Source: Mayamaea pseudoterrestris (lineage: Eukaryota; Bacillariophyta; Bacillariophyceae; Sellaphorales; Sellaphoraceae). Taken from it: 64,000 bases of DNA. The stretch lies in assembly GCA_027923505.1 (NCBI GenBank), contig BROI01000006.1:186001-250000 (forward strand), read 5' to 3'. The stretch's first letter is position 1, and every line of letters starts with the position of its first letter. Position numbers and translations under genes: made by a program. This document shows positions 12,372-19,923 of this stretch, one piece after another. The notes beneath the pieces are model-generated. The model saw only the letters and a list, made by a program, of their open reading frames with translations, was not told the DNA's origin and did not search any database.

Positions 12372-13103
12372 ATGTCAACGGAAGACGGAAACCAGTCGAG
12401 TCGAGAAATTGATGTGCAGTTAGCGCTCGAAATCTTGTCGCAGCGATCGGGCGGAGATGTTGCCCATCACCATGGTGCTGCTGCTGCCCCTTGTGCGCAC
12501 CATGCGGCCGACGAGACTCAAGCTTTGGGACAAGTCATTGATCTCAATCCTCAAGAGCAGTCCATCAATGAAGAAAAGGAAGATTTGGAGACACAGCAAG
12601 CTGTTTTGGATCAAGAGCGAGACAGAAAACGGGCGGAGCTTGAAGCGAAACTGCAAAACATGACGGATAAAGAGCTCGTTCAGGCGGTTTTGGAGGCGCA
12701 GCAGCAGCGGGTGCAAACCTATCGAAGCTTCAATAATGGTTTAGATTCCATCCTTTCTTCCACCGGTAGCCTTTCAAGATATCCGCAAGTTTGCGCAGAG
12801 GCAACGGCGCAGTTTGCTGTTGTGAGCGACACAATTAATGGCATTCAAACGCGTCTTGCCTCGATTAAAAAGCGACAAGACTTGGCCAAACTAGTCAGCA
12901 GCTTGCAGCAACAGGAGAAGGAGAAGCTAAACCTGACTGCGGCTTTGCACTTGGAACGCATTCGCGAGAGTCAGGGTGGCGACGAGCGTGACTTGGCGCT
13001 CCTAGCACAAGGCATTCAGTCGCTCGAGCGCAAAATTGGATCTGGCATGGAAGCTGTCAATGAGATTATTGAGGAGTTGCAGTGCGTACTGATAGATGGG
13101 TGA
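12372..13103 (+). CDS. REX1B-domain coiled-coil protein (DNA-repair REX1-B family)
   Basis: A single exon of 243 residues. The C-terminal half (about 95-235) has the order of conserved segments I know from the REX1B family (Chlamydomonas REX1-B, human REX1BD): an LVQAVLEAQQQRVQTYRSF opening, a YPQVCAEAT segment, a central helix with LASIKKRQDLAKLVSSLQ, then EKEKLNLTAALHLE. The first 90 residues are charged and low in order, with HHHG and coiled-coil rich stretches. The open frame extends upstream without a stop, but the first ATG in it is MSTEDGN at 12372, which I chose as start. The family was named from a UV-repair mutant; its biochemical role is not known to me. The 3' end faces the PsbQ-like gene 147 bp away. 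Confidence 0.75.
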   Translation: MSTEDGNQSSREIDVQLALEILSQRSGGDVAHHHGAAAAPCAHHAADETQALGQVIDLNPQEQSINEEKEDLETQQAVLDQERDRKRAELEAKLQNMTDKELVQAVLEAQQQRVQTYRSFNNGLDSILSSTGSLSRYPQVCAEATAQFAVVSDTINGIQTRLASIKKRQDLAKLVSSLQQQEKEKLNLTAALHLERIRESQGGDERDLALLAQGIQSLERKIGSGMEAVNEIIEELQCVLIDG

Positions 13104-13250
13104 GGTAACTTGTTGTGGCTGTTAAAGCTATGCCGTCGAACGTACTACACATGTCATGATTTACTCAGCCAAAACACTACTTGAGTACAAGTTATGACTC
13201 TACTCATTAAGCTTTAACATCAGCGTTATACAGCTTCTAGCGATGATAAG

Positions 13251-14082
13251 TTATGGATTGGGAAGGTTAAGAATATCACCTAGCGCCGCATCGAATTCCT
13301 TGATATTAAGCGAGTTCTCGTCCTTGATTCGTTGCCGCTGCTCGTCCACCTTTGCTTGTGGAAAGTAGGCAATAAATGAGTCTATTGACTGCTTTGTCGC
13401 GTCAAGGCCTTTAAGAACAAGTGTCTCTTTTCCAGTCATGCTATTTTGGCCGACCTGTGCGAGACGTGAAACCAGGTGAGCAAAAGGGTAGCTCGCGATC
13501 TTCAGTTCTGCCATAACATTACACAAGTCATCGCACCTTAATGTTTTCAACATCTGAAGAATCGAAATACTCAAGAATGGTATACAAATTCTGCACCGCC
13601 GATTGTCCCACTTGCGCAGCTTCTAGTCGCTTGGAGGAGTCTTCAATGTAGGTGCTCGCTTGCACAAACTGGTCGGCCAACCGATAGTTTTCCAGCATAA
13701 ATTTGACTGCCAGCTTGACATTGGCGCGCTGCACATCCTTGAACTTGCCGGAGTTGATGAGGCGCGACTCTTGCTGCGTGGCTTCACGAACGCGAAGAAT
13801 CTTGTAGAGCAATTCCTCCAATGGAACGCGAGTGGCTGCTTGAGCAGGTAATGACTGTAGCACGGCGGCGCCGAGAGGAGCCAGAAGTGTAGATTGCATG
13901 AGGCTGCGCCTTGATAAGACTGGTGAATGATCAGTCATGCCGATTGAGTCGTCGTTTATAGTAAGTGACAAAAATGAAGATGTGCTTTGTCGGATTCCAT
14001 GGATTGACGAGCAAGCCGTAAAAGATGTGCTCAGTTGCACAAGACAAACAAGAAGGACGGATAAGGCTTTTGCAGCAGCCAT
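13251..14082 (-). CDS. PsbQ-like thylakoid-lumen protein, two exons
   Basis: Exon 1 is 14082-13537 and exon 2 13454-13251, with an 82-bp intron (gtgcga...gcacag, phase 0); 249 residues. The N-terminus is a tripartite import signal: hydrophobic signal peptide (ALSVLLVCLVQLSTS) with Phe after the likely cleavage site, then RRSLMQSTLLAPLGAAVL, a twin-arginine type lumen signal ending AQA|A near residue 83. The mature part is helical, with LLYKILRVREATQQE, VKLAVKFMLENYRLADQF and GKETLVLKGLDATKQSID. This size and helix pattern fit the PsbQ/PsbQ'/Psb31 four-helix extrinsic proteins of photosystem II. I am sure of lumen targeting and less sure of the exact family. It shares a 323-bp divergent interval with the plastid PheRS gene. 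Confidence 0.65.
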
Positions 14083-14405
14083 ATTTCAGACAATTGTAGC
14101 GCTGCTGTAGCTAGTTTGTTCAGTACAAAGACAGGATTGTATAATTACAAGCCAAAAAGTGAAGGGAGCTGATGTGATGGATGAGTCATGCCATGGTCGT
14201 CTTTCGTTGGCATCAGTTCCAGTACCGGTACGAGTGATCCATACGTCATTCAACATTAGTAACGGTACGACTCGCACAGTGAAACGCTTGCTCGCCATCA
14301 CTCGCAGTCAACCTGACTTGAGACTCATTCTACCTTTATAAGTTCTAACATACCTTTTCTTCGGTGCTTTTGCGCACGTTGGAAAAGACCCACATATTCA
14401 AAGCC
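14083..14405. promoter_or_regulatory. Divergent intergenic interval, PsbQ-like / PheRS
   Basis: These 323 bp separate two start codons and hold no gene I can support. They contain agtaccggtacga at 14221-14233, a sequence found again in the 31426-31704 divergent interval, and a second cggtacga core at 14263-14270. A bidirectional promoter is the natural reading. The elements are only motif observations. Confidence 0.45.
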
Positions 14406-16397
14406 ATGTATAATAGTTGGGCAGTCTCCCTGCTCTCGCTGCTTGGTCCGACTCTAGCATTTGTCCCATTGCTGCCTCAAAACGTCGGCAACCAACATGT
14501 GCAGTCAATTTCATCGAGGTTTCCGTTACACCCGGCCCCTATGGACTTTTCATTCATCCCATTACACATGGCTGATACGCAACAAGAAACTACAATGTCC
14601 ATTGAACAGGTTGGCGAGGAGCTCCGCGGCCACAAACAAGCTTTCGATGAGCGCATGAGCAAGGCAGAATCAGTGGCAGACGCCGAAGCACTACGCCGAG
14701 AGTACCTCGGCAAGAAGGGACCAATCAACGCTGCAATGAGCTACATGCGTCTCTTGTCAAATGAAGACAAGCCTAAATTAGGTGCTGTCGTGAATCAAAT
14801 CAAAGAAGAAGTCGAAGCTGTCGTGAAGGAACGCCTCGAGACTCTTCAAATTAGAGAGATCGAAATCCAAATGGAGAAGGATCGCATTGATGTAACGCTT
14901 CCCGGTGTAAGTCGCTCTCTAGATATTGGAAGACGCCATCCTCTTAGCATGACTATGGAAAAGGCGGTCGACATCTTTACACGTCTTGGATATGACACTG
15001 TCACTTCTTGCGAAGATTCACCCGAGATTGAAACTGATTATAACTGCTTTGAAGCCTTGAACTGCCCAAAGGACCATCCAGCACGTGACATGCAAGATAC
15101 CTTTTACTTGACGGAAGATCGCGAGTACTTGCTGAGGACGCATACGTCCGCTGTACAGATCCGACAATTGCGTAACCGCAAACCTCCCCTTCGCATCGTG
15201 GCACCTGGAAGAGTCTATCGCAGGGATGACATTGACGCGACGCACTCCCTCATGTTTCATCAAGTGGAGATTCTGGCACTGGAGAAGCGAGGCGAGTTGA
15301 CCTTGGGCGATCTCAAGGGAACGGTCGAGTACTTTTTGAAGGAAATGCTCGGACCAAACATCAAGGTTCGTTTCCGTGGTAGCTACTTTCCATTTACGGA
15401 ACCGAGTATGGAAGTGGATGTTTTCTTTCGCGGTAAATGGATGGAAGTGCTTGGATGCGGCATGGTGGATCCGAACGTGCTAGAAATGGCTGGCATTGAT
15501 CCCAATGAATACTCTGGGTTTGCCGCTGGGTTTGGAGTGGAACGATTTGCCATGGTAATTCATCAGATTGACGATCTTCGCTTGTTTTGCAACAGCGATA
15601 GACGATTTCTGCAGCAATTCCCTCACTTTTACGATGATGGTAAGTGGAATCTACTCGGTGTTATAATGGTTTTTATAAGATGGCTCAAGAATCATACCAC
15701 AGGCCTGCAATCATTTCTATCGACCGGCGAGACAATGCAATTCGAGGAAGATCCAAGGACTGAAGAAGTGCCATACCCTCCTGTTTCCAGCTGGGAGGAG
15801 CTAAAAGCGCAGCAACAATCGACCAATGCGCCTGCTGTAGAACCTAAAGCAGCCACAAATTCGGAAGCAGTTGGCACCCCTACATCCGCATCGCCGCCGT
15901 CCGACTCGATCGACATTTCCAAACTGGACATTCGAGTTGGCGTCATTACCAAAGCATGGCTGCATGAGGAAGCCGACTCTCTCTTTTGTGAAGAGATTGA
16001 CATTGGCGAGGGCGAACCTCGTCAAATTGCCTCCGGACTGCGAGCCTACTACAACGTGGAAGACCTCGTTGGACAAAGGGTGCTTGTACTGGCCAACCTA
16101 AAGGCTCGCAAACTGGTTGGCTTTTCGTCGCACGGCATGGTGTTATGCGCTTCCAAGGACGACAAGGTGGTCTTTGTGGAACCGCCACTGGACGCCAAGG
16201 TGGGAGAGCGAGTCATGGCGGATGGCTTCAGCGGCGAGCCTGCGACGGAGAATCAAGTGCTCAAGAAGAAAATGCTGGATCAAATCTTTCCCGACTTGAG
16301 TACTAATGCGGCAGGTGAAGTGACGTACAAAAATGTGCCGCTAATGACGTCGGCTGGAAGCTGTCGGACAAGCTTGACGAATGCCAAAGTGGCGTAG
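14406..16397 (+). CDS. Plastid-type phenylalanyl-tRNA synthetase alpha fused to EMAPII tRNA-binding domain
   Basis: Exons 14406-15639 and 15703-16397, 642 residues. The 63-bp intron (gtaagt...ccacag, phase 1) has no in-frame stop. Residues 1-20 form a signal peptide ending TLA|FVPL, a plastid bipartite signal. Residues about 75-160 are the PheS N-terminal coiled coil, and 160-412 the bacterial-type PheS catalytic core with motif 2 (RVYRRDDIDATHSLMFHQVE, about 269) and motif 3 (GFGVERFAM, about 375). A linker rich in Ala and Ser follows, then residues 482-642 match the EMAPII/AIMP1 tRNA-binding domain along its length (LDIRVGVI, VLVLANLKARKLVG, GMVLCAS, GEPATENQVLKKK). No FDX-ACB anticodon domain is present, so a separate beta subunit should exist. 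Bacterial PheRS carries its OB-fold at the beta N-terminus, so this C-terminal alpha fusion is unusual. It attaches Phe to tRNA in the plastid and perhaps mitochondrion. Confidence 0.9.
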   Translation: MYNSWAVSLLSLLGPTLAFVPLLPQNVGNQHVQSISSRFPLHPAPMDFSFIPLHMADTQQETTMSIEQVGEELRGHKQAFDERMSKAESVADAEALRREYLGKKGPINAAMSYMRLLSNEDKPKLGAVVNQIKEEVEAVVKERLETLQIREIEIQMEKDRIDVTLPGVSRSLDIGRRHPLSMTMEKAVDIFTRLGYDTVTSCEDSPEIETDYNCFEALNCPKDHPARDMQDTFYLTEDREYLLRTHTSAVQIRQLRNRKPPLRIVAPGRVYRRDDIDATHSLMFHQVEILALEKRGELTLGDLKGTVEYFLKEMLGPNIKVRFRGSYFPFTEPSMEVDVFFRGKWMEVLGCGMVDPNVLEMAGIDPNEYSGFAAGFGVERFAMVIHQIDDLRLFCNSDRRFLQQFPHFYDDGKWNLLGVIMVFIRWLKNHTTGLQSFLSTGETMQFEEDPRTEEVPYPPVSSWEELKAQQQSTNAPAVEPKAATNSEAVGTPTSASPPSDSIDISKLDIRVGVITKAWLHEEADSLFCEEIDIGEGEPRQIASGLRAYYNVEDLVGQRVLVLANLKARKLVGFSSHGMVLCASKDDKVVFVEPPLDAKVGERVMADGFSGEPATENQVLKKKMLDQIFPDLSTNAAGEVTYKNVPLMTSAGSCRTSLTNAKVA

Positions 16398-16463
16398 GTG
16401 TTTGTAAAAACTATAGCGCGCATCATCTGCCATCGTTTTTCAGCAACAACGCTACATAAATTG

Positions 16464-16853
16464 TTATATTAGGTCATTACTGTTGTTTCTCATGGTGACT
16501 TCAGGCTCTGTAATACCGTTTGCGGTTGCAGTCCGTTGATGCAAGTCGCGCAAATGATCGGTCCGAGTCTCGTCCATCAAAATCGATAGGCGCGTCACAT
16601 CAGCTCCAGTAGCCAACAACCCTTCGTAGTTCTTTTCATAAGATTTCATTTCAGTTTCCAGTTGCGTCATGAGCTGGGTAATGGATCGATAGTCATTGGT
16701 CAGTTGCTGCCTCGTAGGAGCTGAAATTTCAGTAGGAGGAGACGGCGGCGGTGCTTGTTGGAAATGACCTGCATCAATGGCAAGACGACCATCCCCTCGA
16801 ACGTCAAGCTGCTCGACAGTAGTGTGATCGCATTCAGTCGGCAATGGCGGCAT
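16464..16853 (-). CDS. Small acidic coiled-coil protein, unknown
   Basis: A single exon of 129 residues starting MPPLPTECDH. A Pro-rich stretch (QQAPPPSPPTE, about 32-42) is followed by a predicted helix from about 48 to 105 with heptad-like spacing (LTNDYRSITQLMTQLETEM, then SYEKNYEGLL). There is no signal peptide or membrane segment. I do not recognise the family; the size and single helix suggest a subunit of a larger complex, but that is a guess. Its tail lies 66 bp from the PheRS stop and its start 208 bp from the divergent RUS gene, which is the spacing of the other pairs here and supports it as a real gene. Confidence 0.55.
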   Translation of the reverse strand: MPPLPTECDHTTVEQLDVRGDGRLAIDAGHFQQAPPPSPPTEISAPTRQQLTNDYRSITQLMTQLETEMKSYEKNYEGLLATGADVTRLSILMDETRTDHLRDLHQRTATANGITEPEVTMRNNSNDLI

Positions 16854-17061
16854 CTTGTAGCATCGGATAGTGCAACTGGACTCCAGAAAATGAGCGCAGT
16901 TTGGGGCAAATAAAAAATGGAGATCATTCGCGTCGTACCGAGAACCACTGAGACGTCATTTCTGATCGTTTCAACCCGTTTTGCTATACGAAATCGCAAT
17001 CATCCAAGCTCATTCGAGCACTTTTCTACTAGATATATATTTACAATCAACCATAACTATA

Positions 17062-18579
17062 ATGGCCTCGAAAGGTACTCGAGTGTTACGATATCGCGAA
17101 TACTCTGCCGACTCCTTGCCAAAGAAGGATGGATCAGCAGCCGACGACTCACCTTCATTTCGAGAATTTGAAATTCAGCTCATTGACGACATTATAGCCT
17201 CGAAGAAGGTCCACACGTCATCAGGATCTCCAAATCTCTCTAAAGATCAACAGTCTGACATTTTTAAACTTTTAGCAGCTCCATGCAATCGTTGCAAGAC
17301 AATCATCAAGGACCTTCTATTGCCCATTGGCTATCCAAGTTCCGTCGCTGAAGGCTACATTGAATATCAATTCTACGACAGCCTCCAAGGCCTTTGCTCG
17401 TACTTGCGCAGTGTCCTTTGCTCGGCGCAAGTGTTGCAGGCAGCGGGAGTCGGAACAGCTGAAGCTACCGCACTTTCGGCCGCCATGACGTGGGCGCTCA
17501 AGGATGGATGTGCCATGCTGGGCGGACTTATCTTTAGCTATCAAGTGGCAAGCGTGTTGGATTCGCATGTCAAGGAGTTTCGATTCTTTGCTGATTTGAT
17601 CAATAATGTCGGACTAACGTTGGATATGATGGCGCCCTACTTCAAGGGACATTTACTGGCAGTTTCGTCGGCAGCAGGCTTGTGCAAAACACTATGTGGC
17701 CTGTCGGCTGGAGCAACCAAGAGCAGTTTGACGCAGCACTTTGCGATTGAAGGCAACATGGCGGATGTTACAGCCAAGGAGTCAACACAAGAAACGTTCG
17801 TATCGCTACTGGGAATGATACTAGGTGTTGGGCTGGCACATCGACTGCAGTCGATGCAGGCGTCGGTAACATCGTCTGGAAACGACTCGTACGTGCAACA
17901 GCTACAATGGATTATCTTTACTGCTCTGACTCTGTTACATATATGGTCCAACTACAAGGGCGTTGCGTTGCTGCGGCTACGTACACTGAATCGTGAGCGC
18001 GCTGAAATTGTCTTGGACAAGGTGATCGATGCTGCCCTCGCCTCATCAGTGACATTCTCTGACGTAACCAACACAACCGACGAAATTGCAGCAGCCATCA
18101 AAACGTTGCCACCTCCGAACATGGTGTTTGAGTCCCTCTCTGCTTCAGCATACAAAATGTTGCTACCAGGTCGGCTTTGTTTAGACGCGAGCCTCGCTGA
18201 CATTATTGCGGTAGACGTATCGGTCCTGAATGAGTTTCGCAACGAGCGATACGTGCTGGCCGTCAATGGCAAGCGACATGTGCTGGTGTGTCTCTTGTTG
18301 GGGGGCACCTGTCGAGACCAAATCAAGGCGTTTGTGCATGCGCAAGTCATGCTGCGGTTTACCGCTGACACGGAGTCCGCTTTGAAAACGATCGTTTCCG
18401 CTTCCGCCATGTCTAGTCGTGTGCATAGTGTCTTAAACAGCATTTTTCACGAGTCTGGCCCGGACCCATCTTCGATCTCGCTCATGGATGAAATGATCAA
18501 TAAAAATTGGGACGTGGAGCATCGTCTATACGTTGGATTTTCCAGGCGACGCTTCTCATATGATATAAAGAGCGACTAA
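17062..18579 (+). CDS. RUS family protein (DUF647, root UVB sensitive)
   Basis: A single exon of 505 residues. The open frame extends upstream, but the first ATG is at 17062 (MASKGTRVLRYREY). The core (about 80-300) carries the family landmarks: LLPIGYPSSVAEGYIEYQFYD, ALSAAMTWALKDGCAMLGG, the FRFFADLINNVGLTLDMMAP block, then GNMADVTAKESTQET. The hydrophobic segments match the several membrane-associated helices of RUS proteins. In plants the family acts in UV-B responses, vitamin B6 homeostasis and auxin transport; its role in algae is unknown to me. No clear plastid signal is visible. The family call is firm from the ordered motifs. Confidence 0.92.
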   Translation: MASKGTRVLRYREYSADSLPKKDGSAADDSPSFREFEIQLIDDIIASKKVHTSSGSPNLSKDQQSDIFKLLAAPCNRCKTIIKDLLLPIGYPSSVAEGYIEYQFYDSLQGLCSYLRSVLCSAQVLQAAGVGTAEATALSAAMTWALKDGCAMLGGLIFSYQVASVLDSHVKEFRFFADLINNVGLTLDMMAPYFKGHLLAVSSAAGLCKTLCGLSAGATKSSLTQHFAIEGNMADVTAKESTQETFVSLLGMILGVGLAHRLQSMQASVTSSGNDSYVQQLQWIIFTALTLLHIWSNYKGVALLRLRTLNRERAEIVLDKVIDAALASSVTFSDVTNTTDEIAAAIKTLPPPNMVFESLSASAYKMLLPGRLCLDASLADIIAVDVSVLNEFRNERYVLAVNGKRHVLVCLLLGGTCRDQIKAFVHAQVMLRFTADTESALKTIVSASAMSSRVHSVLNSIFHESGPDPSSISLMDEMINKNWDVEHRLYVGFSRRRFSYDIKSD

Positions 18580-19134
18580 ACAACTTCTGCTTAGCCCCAT
18601 TTGCTAGCGTAGTTGCATGCTGTATACCAAGTTTTGCTTCGAATATTTCTATTATGGCAATAGAAAATATATATTCTTGCACAGGCCGCTTCCCGGCAAC
18701 ATAATTCTACGTAGCTAATGTACGGTTCTGGTATTGCCAAATGTTCGGCCAGAACGAAGACTGCCGAAGTGTAGTAAGAAATGCAGATTAGGCATGCCTC
18801 CCACAACATGCTGCGAGTCATGCAAGTAACTCTGTAAGTTCCGGATCAAGCAGAGCGCAACTGGATGTGCAGCCCAGTGACAATGGGTTGTATGGCCGGT
18901 CATTGAAGCGCGTCAAAGTGTTTTATGCATATCGATGCACGCTGTGCTACGGTAAAAGACGCTATTAAGGACAGTTGTACACGCTTCAGCCTGCAGTTTG
19001 CTTCACGCCTTTTTGTGGAGAGGATTTATAAAACGAAACGAATGCACAGGCCACAAACTCGCCCTGCAATGAGCGCATGCTACGGCTATGAAAGAAAGCA
19101 ACCTGAGTCAATCAATGTATTCCAACAGATTAAG
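18580..19134. other. Tail-to-tail intergenic, no gene seen
   Basis: These 555 bp lie between the RUS and uS17 stops and form the longest convergent gap of the alternating block. They are A+T-richer with short open frames on both strands that show no recognisable domain. I see no RNA gene. Confidence 0.6.
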
Positions 19135-19638
19135 CTACAATTGTCCTTTTGGTCGAACAATTTCTCGCAACATGAAATGCTTGTGCTTGCTAATGCGATG
19201 ACAGGGCGTAATCATGACAACGTCACCAGGCGACGCCACCTCCGCTTCGTCGTGCGCCATGAACTTGCGCGTGTATTTGACTCGCTTTCGAATCTTGGGA
19301 ACTATGCGATAGCGATCGACGGCAACATTGACAGTCTTTTGCATCTTGTCGGAAACAACCGTTCCGACGAGGGCGCCGCGAGGAAGTGTTCGTGGAGGAT
19401 TGTGGACTAACTCCCAGCCTGGTATATTAGTTGGATTGGCAAGTTCCTCATTTGTCATTTTCGAAAGATTCATATTGTCGAACGGAGTGTCGAGGCCTTG
19501 TTCTTGTAGTGAAGACAACCATCGCACCGCCGATGGTTGATTGCTCCTAGCGAGCGAATGCTGCTGTTGAAGTCCTGTTCTCTGCACGATGCCCGTAAAT
19601 ATTCTCTTTGCAGCAAACATTGTTAATCTTCCGTGCAC
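19135..19638 (-). CDS. Mitochondrial small-subunit ribosomal protein uS17
   Basis: A single exon of 167 residues, longer than bacterial S17 (about 85) because of an N-terminal extension. The first 45 residues are rich in Arg, Ser and Gln with no acids (AAKRIFTGIVQRTG, SAVRWLSS), a typical mitochondrial presequence. The S17 core follows at about 88-165: GALVGTVVSDKMQKTVNVAVD, then YTRKFMAHDEAEVASPGDVV and HRISKHKHFMLREIV. It binds 16S-type rRNA early in small-subunit assembly. A second Met (MFAAKR) six codons in could also be the start. Plastid targeting is less likely because no signal peptide is present. Confidence 0.9.
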   Translation of the reverse strand: MHGRLTMFAAKRIFTGIVQRTGLQQQHSLARSNQPSAVRWLSSLQEQGLDTPFDNMNLSKMTNEELANPTNIPGWELVHNPPRTLPRGALVGTVVSDKMQKTVNVAVDRYRIVPKIRKRVKYTRKFMAHDEAEVASPGDVVMITPCHRISKHKHFMLREIVRPKGQL

Positions 19639-19702
19639 CTTTCAATTCGCGAGGACTTGTGATGCGTTGTGTAGCGTCGCTCACAATGCCATGGTTGTGT
19701 GG

Positions 19703-19722
19703 GTCGCGTCGCGTCGCGTCGC
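19703..19722. repeat. (GTCGC)4 microsatellite
   Basis: Four exact copies of gtcgc lie in the divergent interval between uS17 and the EGF-domain gene. No other feature is seen in this 285-bp interval. Confidence 0.9.
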
Positions 19723-19923
19723 GCGGCCTTTCGTGGATGTCGTCAATCTCGCGTTTTGTCGCATCGCCACTTCGCATACACCATTGAAAAGTATGTTGCG
19801 ACACAAATGGGTCTTGAGCCAATGCGCCGCGCCGTCGCGGTCGAAATTCAAAACGACGATTGTCCGGCATCCAATTTTTCGAAACAGCATTTGCTGCTCT
19901 ATAACTCCATTGACAGAGCCAAC

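Noticed and set aside
18925-19410. A 161-residue open frame on the plus strand
   Set aside because: It runs antisense through the uS17 gene, and its product shows no domain.
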